Of a stretch of DNA of 64,000 nucleotides, positions 1-8,896 are shown in pieces; the first letter of the stretch is position 1, and each line of letters begins with the position of its first letter. Below the pieces are notes generated by a model, which saw only the letters and a list, made by a program, of their open reading frames with translations, was not told the DNA's origin and did no database searches. Source of the DNA: Hylemonella gracilis str. Niagara R (GTDB lineage: Bacteria; Pseudomonadota; Gammaproteobacteria; Burkholderiales; Burkholderiaceae_C); contig NZ_JEMG01000001.1 in assembly GCF_000600295.1 (NCBI RefSeq), forward strand, positions 263,459 to 327,458, given 5' to 3'. A program made the translations under genes and the position numbers.

Positions 1-143
1 CCCGCGGCGGCTGGGTGACCGGAGTGGCGCGGCCCATCCACATCGGGCGCAGCACCCATGTCTGGCAGATCGAGCTGCGCAACGAGGCCGACGAGATGGT
101 CTGCATCTCGCGCATCACGATGGCAGTGCTGACACCACGCTGA
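1..143 (+). CDS. Hotdog-fold (PaaI/YdiI-type) thioesterase, C-terminal fragment
   Basis: The window opens inside this gene; only about the last 46 residues are visible, in the frame whose codons begin at position 3, ending at TGA 141-143. The tail reads VTGVARPIHIGRSTHVWQIE and later CISRITMAVL. This is the usual last strand pair of PaaI/YdiI-type acyl-CoA thioesterases, which hydrolyse aryl- or acyl-CoA in the cytoplasm. The catalytic part lies outside the window, so the substrate cannot be judged. The gene converges on the MATE exporter gene, with 44 nt between the stops. Confidence 0.75.
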   Translation, partial: RGGWVTGVARPIHIGRSTHVWQIELRNEADEMVCISRITMAVLTPR

Positions 144-187
144 AGGCAGGCCGACGCTGAGTGCGAACGAAAACGGGTGTCCCCGGC

Positions 188-1597
188 CTAGACCAGGCGG
201 TGAATCTTGCGCTTGCGCCAGACCAGGCCGTAGTAGGCCCCTTGCATCAGCAGCATGGCGCAGAAGGCGATGGGGTAGGCCATCCACACGCCGTCGATAC
301 CGATCTGCCGGCTCAACAACCAGGCCGACGGTACCTGGATGAAGGCAATGCAAACAATGGCGATGGCCGTCGGCACCAGCACCGTGCCGCTGGCGCGCAT
401 CACGCCACCGAGCACGGCGGCAAAGCCGAACACCAGGCAGCTCCAAAGCATGATGTGCAGCAGGCTCTGTGCCATACCCGCCACGTTGGCGTCGCTGATG
501 AACATCCGCATCAAGGGACGCGAGGCCAGATACCCCAGCAGCACCAGTGAACCTGTGATCAACAGATTCAACGCCAGCCCCGTGCGCATGATCGCGTTCA
601 GGCGGCCGGGTTGCCCGGCGCCTATGGCCTGCGCACCCAGGATGGAGGCCGTGATGGCGATGGACAAGGCCGGGAACTGCACGTAGTTCACCACCTGGTT
701 GACCGCGCCATAGGCGGCGGTCGCGCCCGAGCCAAAGCCATTGACCAGGGACAGCACCGCGATTTCGGACAGGGCGATCATGATCATTTGCACCGAGGTC
801 GGCAGGCCCAGGCGCAGCACCAGACGCAGCCAATGCCCGTCTGGGCGCAAGGCCCGCAACAACCGCGCGTCCAGCGCCAGTGGGTGCCTGCGGCGGTGCA
901 GATGCCAGACCAAGTAGACCAGGGACACCACGAATGAAACGATGGCCGCCACCGCCGCCGAGGCCACACCCAGGCGCGGCAGGCCCAGCCAGCCCAGGAT
1001 GAAGGCCGGCGTGAGTAGGCAGGACACGACGGTGGACAGCAGCAATGCGTACAGCGGCGTTACCGTGTCGCCCACGCCGCGCAGCAACTGCGTGTAGAGA
1101 ATGAAGACCAGCAGCACCGGCATGGCCAGCAGCACGGGACGCGCATAGCCCAGGGCCAGGGGCAACACATCGTCGGGCGTGCCCAGGATTCGCAACAGGG
1201 GCTCGGTGTAGAGACCGCCGAACACGCCCACGGCCAGGCCGATCAGCAGGCTCAGGCACAGAGCCGCACCCGCGATGGCTTTCACTTTCCCCGTTTCACG
1301 CGCACCCCAGGCCTGGCCGATCAGCACCGAGGCGCCCGCGCCGATGCCGATGATCAGCGCGATGAAGAAGAAGAGGATGGGAAACATCCCGGCCACTGCG
1401 GCCAAGGCCTGCGTGCCCAGCAATTGGCCGACGAAAATGTTGTTGGCCGTGCCCGACAGCGACTGCAACAGGTTGGCCAGGACCATGGGCCCCAGGAACA
1501 GCAGATAGGTTTTCCACAGAGGTCGGCCGCTAGGAAAGCCGGTGGAGTACGCAGACGGAGGTGATGCGGGGGTGATGGCCTGTTGTTCTTGCGTCAT
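188..1597 (-). CDS. MATE family efflux transporter (inner membrane)
   Basis: This is a 469-residue multidrug/organic-cation antiporter of the MATE family, normally driven by a proton or sodium gradient. After a short polar start the protein enters a first helix (YLLFLGPMVLANLLQSLSG), then about eleven further hydrophobic segments, with the MATE-like stretches GQAWGA and RGVGDTVTPLY. The frame is open to 1711, but the extra upstream 38 residues are low-quality sequence; the ATG at 1597 (MTQEQQ) gives the normal family length. There is no strong ribosome binding site, so the start is moderately certain. No regulator gene lies next to it, and the substrate is unknown. Confidence 0.88.
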   Translation of the reverse strand: MTQEQQAITPASPPSAYSTGFPSGRPLWKTYLLFLGPMVLANLLQSLSGTANNIFVGQLLGTQALAAVAGMFPILFFFIALIIGIGAGASVLIGQAWGARETGKVKAIAGAALCLSLLIGLAVGVFGGLYTEPLLRILGTPDDVLPLALGYARPVLLAMPVLLVFILYTQLLRGVGDTVTPLYALLLSTVVSCLLTPAFILGWLGLPRLGVASAAVAAIVSFVVSLVYLVWHLHRRRHPLALDARLLRALRPDGHWLRLVLRLGLPTSVQMIMIALSEIAVLSLVNGFGSGATAAYGAVNQVVNYVQFPALSIAITASILGAQAIGAGQPGRLNAIMRTGLALNLLITGSLVLLGYLASRPLMRMFISDANVAGMAQSLLHIMLWSCLVFGFAAVLGGVMRASGTVLVPTAIAIVCIAFIQVPSAWLLSRQIGIDGVWMAYPIAFCAMLLMQGAYYGLVWRKRKIHRLV

Positions 1598-1733
1598 GGC
1601 ATGGGCGTGTACGCCGTGTTGTCGTCGCGCGGGGCTTGAGTGGACCGAAATGTCGGCGACATCACCAGTCGTGCCGGCCCGAACCGACTCGAGCGAACGG
1701 GCCGCTTCCACCGCATTCGCCGATTGTGCCCGC

Positions 1734-2066
1734 CTACTCCCGCTCGCAACGTCCGCTGGATTGCATCACCCCGCGCCAGTCGCTTTCCCAGCTGAGCCGC
1801 TGCGCGTCGAAAACGATGCGCTCGTTGTCCAGCGCGGTCAGCACCTGCGGACCATGCACATTGAAGCTGTAGACCGGCACGCCGTCGATGCGCACTTCGG
1901 TGATCTTGTTGCCATCATGGGCCAGGTCCACGCTGCGCACCCAGACGCTGCGCGCGGGTTGGTACACGGCCTCGCAACGGTAGTTGACCGTTTGTTCGGT
2001 CCGCGCCCAGAGAGGCATGGACAGCCAGAGGGCCATGAGCCCCAGGATATGTTTCTTGAGGTTCAT
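1734..2066 (-). CDS. Small secreted hypothetical protein, coupled to the GGDEF/EAL receptor
   Basis: A 110-residue protein I do not recognise. It begins with a clear Sec signal peptide (MNLKKH, then a hydrophobic core, cleavage probably after PLWA). The mature part is about 90 residues and has two cysteines, one near each end (YRC and GRCERE), which could form a disulphide in the periplasm. Its ATG overlaps the stop of the GGDEF/EAL gene as ATGA, so it is the last gene of that operon and probably translationally coupled. It may be a periplasmic accessory of the receptor; that is inference from position only. Confidence 0.7.
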   Translation of the reverse strand: MNLKKHILGLMALWLSMPLWARTEQTVNYRCEAVYQPARSVWVRSVDLAHDGNKITEVRIDGVPVYSFNVHGPQVLTALDNERIVFDAQRLSWESDWRGVMQSSGRCERE

Positions 2067-4639
2067 GCTTGTTGCACCGTGTCCGCCTTGTCGACCGCCA
2101 GCCGCTGCTCCAGAACGGCCAGTTCGTCGGGGCGGCCGAACAGATAACCCTGGCACGCATCACACCCCATCTGACCGAGCAGTTCACGCTGCACCTCGGT
2201 TTCCACACCCTCGGCCACCACCTGCAAACCCAGGCTGTGCGCCAGGGCCACGATGGTGCGGGCAATGGCGGCGTCGTTGGGGTTGCTTTCCAGGTCGCGC
2301 ACAAAGGAGCGGTCGATCTTGAGCTGGTCCAGCGGCAAGCGCTGAAGATAGGCCAGCGAGGAATACCCGGTACCAAAGTCGTCGAGCGCGAACCGCACAC
2401 CCAGCGCCTGGATTTCCGCCATCTTTTCCACCACGTCCTCCATGTTGTTGATCAGCAGACTCTCGGTGATTTCCAGCTTGAGGCGGTCGGCCGGTGCGCC
2501 GGTCTCGGCCAGCAAGGCTCGCAGGTCCGGCACGAAGGCCGGGTCATGGAACTGGCGTGCGCTGACATTGACCGCCAGCGTCAGCGCCGCCGTGGCGGGC
2601 CGGGCGGCCCAGGATGACAGGGTGCGACAGGCCTGCTCCAGCACCCAACGGCCCAGCGGCACGATGAGGTTGGTGCTCTCGGCCACGGCGATGAATTCAC
2701 CTGGCGACACCCAACCACGTTGCGGGTGCTGCCAACGCAGCAAGGCTTCGGCCCCGATCAGGCGCCCATCGGCGGCGTCCTGCGATTGGTAGTGCACGTG
2801 GAACTGGCCACGCTCCAAGCCCTCACGCAGGGCGGACTCGAGCGCGGCGCGCTGGCTGATGGCAGTTTGCATGAGGGGATCGAAGAAACGCAGCGTGCCC
2901 CGCCCCTCGGCTTTGGCTTGGTACATGGCCAGGTCGGCGCGCTTGAGCAGTTCATCGACGCTGATCGGCTCGTGAAACAGGGCGATGCCGATGCTGCACG
3001 AGCCGTGGTGCGAACGGTCACCCAGAGTCCACGGCTGCTGCACGGCCAGCAGCATCTTGCGCGCGATCGCTTCGGCCTGGGCTGCCGCCTCCGCGTAATC
3101 GACACTCAGGTCCTCCAGCATCAACACGAACTCGTCGCCCCCAAGGCGCGCCAACGTGTCGCCCTTGCGCACCAAGGCCGAGAGGCGCTGCGCCACCTCG
3201 CACAGCTGCCGGTCACCCATGTCATGGCCCAGGGTGTCGTTGAGCTGCTTGAAGTTGTCCAGGTCGATGAACAGCAGCGCGCCAGTGCGCGCCTGCCGCT
3301 CGTGACTGTCGAGTGCGTGCCGCAGGCGCTCCAGCATCAGCCGCCGATTGGGCAGACCCGTCAGCGGATCGTAGAAGGCGAGCTGGCGAATCTCCTCCTC
3401 GGCCAGCTTGCGCTGGGTGATGTCGGTTGAGATGCCGCACAGCGCGTAGATATTCCCATGCTCATCGCGCAGAGGCAGCTTGACCGAATAGAAGGCGTGG
3501 GTCGTGCGGCCTTTGATGGTGGTGTTGACCTCCTCGGCCTCCACGCGCTCGCCGTGCTCGAGCACACGGCGGTCGTTGGCACGCAGCTGGGCCGCCGTCT
3601 CGGCATCGAAGAAGGCGTCGTCGGTGCGGCCCAGAATCTGGTCCAGCGGACGCTTGAAGTATTCGCGGATGCGCCGGTTGACGTATTGGTAGCGGTAATC
3701 ACGGCCCTTGATGTAGATGGCCGCTTCCACGCTGTCGAGGATGGTGGACAGGCGCGTCTCGCTCTCGCGCAGGCCACGGGTGCGGTTGTTCACCTGACGA
3801 CGCAGCCACAGGCCCGCGGCCAAGCTCGAGGCCAGCAGCACCAGCAGTGCCGCCAGCCCCCACCAGACATAGGAGGGAATCAGCGTCTGTGGCGTCTGCT
3901 CGCTCCAGCGCCGCAGGACCGAGAAATACGGGGAACCCGGGTCCTTCTGCCAAGGAGTCAGCACATCATCGATCGCCTGCAGCAGATCCGCGTGCCGCCC
4001 CTTGTCCGCGGCGAAGTACAGCGCCGCGGGCTGGAACACGATGGGTGTGGGCTGCAGCCGGTAATGCGGCGCGTGCAGCTCGCCATAGCGGTGGTTGGCG
4101 ATCACGCCATCGGCTTCGCCGCGCGCCACGGCTTCGAAGCCACGGGCCAGCGAATCCACCGGCAGCAACTTGACCGTCAAGCCGAAGCTTTCGATCTGGC
4201 CCTGGAAGAATTCGGCCTGGATGGAGTCGCGCAGCACCGCGATGCGTTGCCCTTCGAGGTCGAACATCGACGCGACAGCGGCGTCTGGATGGCGGAATAT
4301 CTGAGACCAGCTGTGCAAGGCCGGCTGCCGGTGAAAGTCGTACTGCCGCGCGCGCGCTTCGCTCCAGGCCACATCGGGCAGCAGATCGATGCGACCGTCC
4401 TCCAGCGCGACCAGGCAATCCTGCCAGGCGCAGGGCACGTAAATTGGGGTCCAGTCTTGTGTCCGGGCGATGGCCTCGAACAGATCGATGAAGATGCCCG
4501 CCGCGCCTCCTTGTTCATCCTGGTAGATCTTGGGTTCGTTCTGATAGACCCCCACGCGCACCTCGCGCGCCTGCGCCACCCCGGCCAGCAGCAGGGCCGA
4601 GGCCATGGCCCTGATCGCATGACACCGCCACGGGTTCAC
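2063..4639 (-). CDS. Membrane GGDEF/EAL protein with periplasmic SBP_bac_3 sensor and PAS domain
   Basis: A c-di-GMP enzyme of 858 residues. It has a signal peptide at residues 1-24, a periplasmic amino-acid-binding-type (SBP_bac_3) domain to about 250, a membrane helix near 257-279, and a cytoplasmic PAS domain near 296-415. The GGDEF domain keeps an intact GGDEF motif (about 500-504) and an RKGD inhibitory site five residues before it. The EAL domain has GAEALLRW and DDFGTGYSSL. Both catalytic sites look intact, so synthesis and hydrolysis are both possible and ligand binding may choose between them. I prefer GTG 4639, which has GAGGGAG upstream. The alternative TTG at 4654 overlaps the adenosyltransferase stop. 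The downstream small secreted gene overlaps as ATGA. Confidence 0.9.
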   Translation of the reverse strand: MNPWRCHAIRAMASALLLAGVAQAREVRVGVYQNEPKIYQDEQGGAAGIFIDLFEAIARTQDWTPIYVPCAWQDCLVALEDGRIDLLPDVAWSEARARQYDFHRQPALHSWSQIFRHPDAAVASMFDLEGQRIAVLRDSIQAEFFQGQIESFGLTVKLLPVDSLARGFEAVARGEADGVIANHRYGELHAPHYRLQPTPIVFQPAALYFAADKGRHADLLQAIDDVLTPWQKDPGSPYFSVLRRWSEQTPQTLIPSYVWWGLAALLVLLASSLAAGLWLRRQVNNRTRGLRESETRLSTILDSVEAAIYIKGRDYRYQYVNRRIREYFKRPLDQILGRTDDAFFDAETAAQLRANDRRVLEHGERVEAEEVNTTIKGRTTHAFYSVKLPLRDEHGNIYALCGISTDITQRKLAEEEIRQLAFYDPLTGLPNRRLMLERLRHALDSHERQARTGALLFIDLDNFKQLNDTLGHDMGDRQLCEVAQRLSALVRKGDTLARLGGDEFVLMLEDLSVDYAEAAAQAEAIARKMLLAVQQPWTLGDRSHHGSCSIGIALFHEPISVDELLKRADLAMYQAKAEGRGTLRFFDPLMQTAISQRAALESALREGLERGQFHVHYQSQDAADGRLIGAEALLRWQHPQRGWVSPGEFIAVAESTNLIVPLGRWVLEQACRTLSSWAARPATAALTLAVNVSARQFHDPAFVPDLRALLAETGAPADRLKLEITESLLINNMEDVVEKMAEIQALGVRFALDDFGTGYSSLAYLQRLPLDQLKIDRSFVRDLESNPNDAAIARTIVALAHSLGLQVVAEGVETEVQRELLGQMGCDACQGYLFGRPDELAVLEQRLAVDKADTVQQA

Positions 4640-4650
4640 GCTGCGCTCCC

Positions 4651-5211
4651 TCAATCACTCTTGAGCAGGCGCTTGCTGCGCCAGTACACATCGTCGCCAC
4701 CGTCCATGCGGTTCAACACCCGGGCCAGCACGAAAAGCAGATCCGAAAGGCGGTTGAGGTATTGCCGGGGTTCGGGGCGCACCGCTTCCCGCGCACCCAG
4801 CGCCACCAGTGCGCGTTCGGCGCGGCGCGCCACGGTGCGGCAGACATGGGCCTGAGCGGCCGCCCGCGTGCCGGCAGGCAGGATGAATTCCTTGAGCCGG
4901 GGCAAGCTGGCGTTGTGCGTGGCCAACGCCTCGTCCAACGCCAGCACGGCCTGGGCCTTGAGCAGTTCGAAACCAGGTATGGACAGCTCACCGCCCAGGT
5001 TGAACAGCTCGTGCTGCACCTCGACCAGCAGCGCGCGGACCGCGTCCGGCATGGGTTCGCACAACAGCAAGCCAATGTGCGAGTTCAGCTCGTCCACATC
5101 GCCCATGGCCTGCACGCGCAAGTGGTCCTTGGGCACGCGGCTGTTGTCACCCAGCCCGGTCGTGCCGTCGTCGCCGGTGCGGGTCGCGATCTGGGTGAGG
5201 CGGTTGCCCAT
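4651..5211 (-). CDS. Corrinoid (cob(I)alamin) adenosyltransferase, PduO type
   Basis: This 186-residue enzyme transfers adenosyl from ATP to cob(I)alamin to make coenzyme B12. PduO/MMAB family signs are the N-terminal ATP loop TRTGDDGTTGLGD, the RRAERALVAL helix and the C-terminal YLNRLSDLLFVLARVLN motif. The frame is open to 5262, but the ATG at 5211 (MGNRLTQIATR) matches the family start. The gene is first in an operon with the GGDEF/EAL receptor, whose start lies at or just inside its stop codon. No other cobalamin gene is nearby, so the neighbourhood does not show which B12 enzyme it serves. Confidence 0.92.
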   Translation of the reverse strand: MGNRLTQIATRTGDDGTTGLGDNSRVPKDHLRVQAMGDVDELNSHIGLLLCEPMPDAVRALLVEVQHELFNLGGELSIPGFELLKAQAVLALDEALATHNASLPRLKEFILPAGTRAAAQAHVCRTVARRAERALVALGAREAVRPEPRQYLNRLSDLLFVLARVLNRMDGGDDVYWRSKRLLKSD

Positions 5212-5316
5212 CGTGTTGGCCTTCGAACAAAAGAATGTCGGTGTACGGCCGGACAGTCGCAAGGCGCGATGCTCCGGTGCGGTCGGCGGGCCATTATCGT
5301 CCTCTGGCGGGTCCCC

Positions 5317-6660
5317 CTACAGAAAACAGCGCAGGTACAAGCCGAGCGTGGCGCGCGTGGGCGCCGCACCGAATTCGCTATCGCCTGCGCCGGTGCTGCG
5401 CGTGTGTTGCAGACCCAGGTCCCAGCGCTCGTCGGCATGCCAGACGGCCTCGGCCTGCCAGAAAGCGCTGCCATCGGCGGCATTGCGCCGCACGAAAGCG
5501 CTGAGGTCCAGGCTGGCCAAGCCGAAGGCACGGTCCCAGGCCAACCTCGCGAAACCGTACCGGCGGGTCAGCAGATCCTGCCGCTCTTGCAGGTCCTGGC
5601 GCAAGGCGCCCAATCGCCCTGCCGCCGGTCCGGTTGCCGCGCGCCAGTCCTCCCATTCGGCTTCGGTCAAGGCATCCCCCGCGTAGTGCTGCTCCAGGCT
5701 CAGCACCAAACCCAGGGGTGTGGTCCAGGAGGCGCCCGCTGCCAGGCGGTTGAACCAGCGTTCGTCCCCCGAGGTCGTGCCGGCGTTCAGGGTCGGCACG
5801 GGCGCGCGCTGGCCGCCGGTCCACTCCACTTGAAACAACAAGGCATCGGTCGCCGTCCAGGACAGGTTGCTCCCGACCTGCGGCGCGGCGCCCTCGCGCG
5901 CGTAGCCGGTGAGGTCCAGGGCCCAGCGTTCGCCGGTGCGCGGCGACAGGCGCAACAGGGCCGCGCCATGGCGATTCGTGCGCTCCAGGCCCAAGGCCCA
6001 GGTGCCGTCGTCGAAATGGTCCGTTTCGCTCAGCTGGGGCAGCAGGGCCAGTTGGGCGGAGCCCAGTTCGTCCAGCCACTGCGCGCGCAGCATCACCGCG
6101 CCCAGCCGGTTCTCACGCAAGGCGGCGGGGTTCTGCGAGCTGCGCATCACCACCGCGTTCTCGCGCAGATAGTCAGTCGGGTTGTAGCCCAAAGCCACGC
6201 CCTGGCGCAGGTTGATGCGGCCCGCGTCCACGTACCACGAAGGCGTGGCCTGAACGCTGAAGTAGGCCTCGCGCAGCGCGTTGCGGCGCATGCCGTCCGT
6301 GCCACCGTCACTGTATTCCACCGCCTCCAGGCGATCCGACAGGACCCAGCGTCCGTCCGAGCCGATCGATCCCTCACGGCGGAAATCCAGCACGGCGCGG
6401 CCCAGACGGTCCGCCCCGCCCTGCGCTTGGCGCAGGTCCATGGTCTGGGCCCAGGCTTCCAGCTTCAGGCCCAAACCCTCTCCCGGGTCCGCATTCGGTG
6501 GTGACACCTCGACGCCCAGGGCCAGCGGGTCCAGGGTGGGCGACACGTCCTGCGCGGTCGCGGCGGACCAGGCCACCAGCAGCAGGGCGCTGGCGGCGGC
6601 GCCGCGCCGGACCGCAGCAGCACCCGGCGGCGGCAGCAAGGACAGGAAGGGGAAACGCAT
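5317..6660 (-). CDS. Predicted outer-membrane beta-barrel protein of the LolA-like/ABC cluster
   Basis: A 447-residue protein with an N-terminal signal peptide (cleavage near ATAQ, residue 36) followed by alternating polar/hydrophobic strands rich in aromatic residues, ending LGLYLRCFL. This pattern is that of an outer-membrane beta-barrel, but I cannot name the family. The segment VDAGRINLRQGVALGYNPTDYLRENA recalls barrels of the DUF1302 kind, which work beside LolA-fold proteins in other envelope transport systems; that similarity is only by eye. It is the last gene of a five-gene operon, 18 nt after the LolA-like gene, so it is likely the outer-membrane end of that pathway. Confidence 0.72.
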   Translation of the reverse strand: MRFPFLSLLPPPGAAAVRRGAAASALLLVAWSAATAQDVSPTLDPLALGVEVSPPNADPGEGLGLKLEAWAQTMDLRQAQGGADRLGRAVLDFRREGSIGSDGRWVLSDRLEAVEYSDGGTDGMRRNALREAYFSVQATPSWYVDAGRINLRQGVALGYNPTDYLRENAVVMRSSQNPAALRENRLGAVMLRAQWLDELGSAQLALLPQLSETDHFDDGTWALGLERTNRHGAALLRLSPRTGERWALDLTGYAREGAAPQVGSNLSWTATDALLFQVEWTGGQRAPVPTLNAGTTSGDERWFNRLAAGASWTTPLGLVLSLEQHYAGDALTEAEWEDWRAATGPAAGRLGALRQDLQERQDLLTRRYGFARLAWDRAFGLASLDLSAFVRRNAADGSAFWQAEAVWHADERWDLGLQHTRSTGAGDSEFGAAPTRATLGLYLRCFL

Positions 6661-6678
6661 GGGGTCCTCCTTGCTGCC

Positions 6679-7482
6679 TCACTGCGCGCGAAAACGCGGC
6701 AGGTAGTCACGCTGCAACCAGGCTTCGGGCACCTCACGCAGGACCTGCTCACTGCTGCGCATCACCGTGACCCAACCGCTGTCCAGGCCGTCGATGATGA
6801 CGGTCTCGCTCGGCCGCGTGCGGCCCAGAGCGGTTTCGTACCGTCGGAAGTAGGCGGTCTTGAGCAGGCGGTCCTCGGCCGAGTAATACCGTGCCATCAG
6901 CGGGCGGTCGTCGACGGCGTCGACCCAGAGGTCCACCCGCGCATAGGACACGTCCTCGCGCAGCGCGCTCAGACGCAAGTGCAGGCTGTCGCGTTGCACG
7001 CCTTCGCCATCCTTGAGAGGCTCGCGCCCGATGAGCTCCGCCCGGTAGTCGCGCGCCAGCTGCGTCGTCATGACATCGCCGTTCGAGGCCTGGCCCAACA
7101 GGCGCTGTTGCGGCGAGATGCGCACGCTGGCACGGCTGGACGGGTCGTAGAACCAGAGGTCCGCGCCATTGCGCAGCATCAGCTTGCCGGCATCGCGCGC
7201 GGGCGCGACGAACTGCACCAGGTTGCGGTACTGGCCGCTGTCCGGACTGGGCCGCGCGTAGACGATGAGCACGGAGTTGGCGCTTTGCCGCCCCTGGCGG
7301 TACTCGGTGAGCTGCAGCCGGACCGAGAAACTGCCCGGCGGGTTGCGCACGGCATCGGCGGCCTGCAGGATCTGCTGGACGCTGCGCTCATCAGACCACG
7401 CCGGCCAGGCCAAGGCGACTGGCAGCAGCGCGGCACAGCAGCGCAGCAGCGCCCGGCGCGGAAAGGGTCGACGTTCAGACAT
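6679..7482 (-). CDS. LolA-like periplasmic outer-membrane lipoprotein-sorting-type protein
   Basis: A 267-residue protein of the LolA-like superfamily (outer membrane lipoprotein-sorting protein type). The ATG at 7482 lies inside the end of the permease gene (8-nt overlap), suggesting coupled translation. The N-terminus MSERRPFPRRALLRC followed by a hydrophobic stretch resembles a Tat signal, with cleavage near PAWS. The mature domain has LolA-fold landmarks: LRNGADLWFYDPSSRASVRISPQ and the late strand pair ARVDLWVDAVDDRPLMARYYS. It is too long and too divergent to be housekeeping LolA. It probably carries a hydrophobic cargo between the MacB/LolCE-like permease and the beta-barrel encoded next. 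The cargo is unknown. Confidence 0.82.
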   Translation of the reverse strand: MSERRPFPRRALLRCCAALLPVALAWPAWSDERSVQQILQAADAVRNPPGSFSVRLQLTEYRQGRQSANSVLIVYARPSPDSGQYRNLVQFVAPARDAGKLMLRNGADLWFYDPSSRASVRISPQQRLLGQASNGDVMTTQLARDYRAELIGREPLKDGEGVQRDSLHLRLSALREDVSYARVDLWVDAVDDRPLMARYYSAEDRLLKTAYFRRYETALGRTRPSETVIIDGLDSGWVTVMRSSEQVLREVPEAWLQRDYLPRFRAQ

Positions 7483-8896
7483 GACGCAAGGCCTCCACGA
7501 TCTGCATGCGAGCCGCGCGGTTGGCCGGCAGCAAGGACGACAAAGCCGCCAGGCCAGCGAGCACCAGCACCGTGCCCAACAACAACGCCGGATGGCCGAA
7601 CACATCCACGCCCACCGGCACGGGCACGACCCGGCCTGGCGGGGTCCATGACCAACCCGCGCGGTTGATCACATACTCGCTGAACAACACGCCGATCAGC
7701 ACGCCGGCCAGCGCCCCGAGCACACCGATCAGCACGCCTTCAAGGATGAACATGCGACGCACATGGCCACGCCGGAACCCCAGGGAACGCAGCGTGCCAA
7801 TCTCGCCGACCCGCTCGCCCACCGACATGCCCACGGCGTTGGCGACCGAGAACAGCGTCACCGCCCCCATCAGCAAGGCCACGAAACGGAACAGCGCCTC
7901 GAACATGCCGACCACCTGCAGGTACTGGGGTTGGACCTCGGTGAAGTCGCGCACCTCCAGACCATCGCCACCGGGATGGGCGTCGAGCAAAGCGCGCAGC
8001 CGGGCTTGCGCAACTGGCAGGTGCGCGGTCTCGGCGAGTTGTACGACGATGGCTGAAGCGCCCTGCCCGCCCGGGCCGAACACCAGGCGCTCGGCCAGAC
8101 CCAGGGGCATGGCCACAAAAGACACATCCAGCTCGCGCACGCCCTGCCGCTCCGTGCGCAGGATGTCCATGCGCACCACGCTGGGCGCGCCGCCGCTGGT
8201 GGACGACAGCAGCTCGATGCCCGGCACGGTTTCGCCGGACGCCGTGCCTGAACCCGTCGTGCTGCTCTGCACAGCCGTCTCGGCCTGCTGGACCAGGGCA
8301 CCCAGGTCGGCGGCCATGGCGGGCCCCGCAGGCGCGACCTCTGCGGGCGGGCTGAGGCAGTCCCGCAGCTCCAGCGCCTCGCACAGGGCCAGCAACTGGG
8401 CCAGCCCCAGGCCAATGACACCGCCCTCAGGCTGGTCGGCGCGCAGCAGATTGACGCGTGGCGGCAGCGGCAGGCCGGCACCCGCCCAGGCCAGCAGTTC
8501 GTCGCGGTCAGCGGGCAGCCAGCCGGTGCCCGCGAAGGTGCTGGACGCGCCGAGTGCGAAGTTGCCCGCAACGCCCTGCACCTGCAGCACGGGCGTGACC
8601 ACGCGGAGCAGGGGTTGGAGTTCGGAGTCCCCACGGATGCGCGCGATCCAGTCCGCGTGGTCGCGGATCGCGTAGCGCGCCGTGTTGCCGCGCCCGAAGT
8701 CCAGGAAGCCCTTGCGCATGATTTGCAAGTGGCCAGTCTCGCGCACGGTCTCGGTCTGCAAGGCGCTGATGAGGGTGGCGACATACCCACCAAAGATGAC
8801 GATGGCGGTAGCGCTCACCGCCAGCGCGCCCAGCGTCAGCAAGCTGCGGCGCCGGTTGCGCAGCAGATTGCGCCAGGCAAGGTCAAGCAGGTTCAT
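7475..8896 (-). CDS. FtsX/MacB-type ABC transporter permease
   Basis: A 473-residue inner-membrane permease of the FtsX/MacB/LolCE superfamily. The first helix lies at about residues 20-42 after MNLLDLAWRNLLRNRRRSLLT, then a large periplasmic domain, then three C-terminal helices starting near FRFVALLMGAVTLFSVANAV, with the MSVGERVGEIGTLRSLGF coupling region. This is the mechanotransmission topology, used to move lipoproteins or envelope lipids rather than to import solutes. The periplasmic domain has a cysteine pair (CEALELRDC). The start at 8896 overlaps the end of the ATPase gene by 14 nt; the downstream LolA-like gene overlaps by 8 nt. Confidence 0.9.
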   Translation of the reverse strand: MNLLDLAWRNLLRNRRRSLLTLGALAVSATAIVIFGGYVATLISALQTETVRETGHLQIMRKGFLDFGRGNTARYAIRDHADWIARIRGDSELQPLLRVVTPVLQVQGVAGNFALGASSTFAGTGWLPADRDELLAWAGAGLPLPPRVNLLRADQPEGGVIGLGLAQLLALCEALELRDCLSPPAEVAPAGPAMAADLGALVQQAETAVQSSTTGSGTASGETVPGIELLSSTSGGAPSVVRMDILRTERQGVRELDVSFVAMPLGLAERLVFGPGGQGASAIVVQLAETAHLPVAQARLRALLDAHPGGDGLEVRDFTEVQPQYLQVVGMFEALFRFVALLMGAVTLFSVANAVGMSVGERVGEIGTLRSLGFRRGHVRRMFILEGVLIGVLGALAGVLIGVLFSEYVINRAGWSWTPPGRVVPVPVGVDVFGHPALLLGTVLVLAGLAALSSLLPANRAARMQIVEALRHV

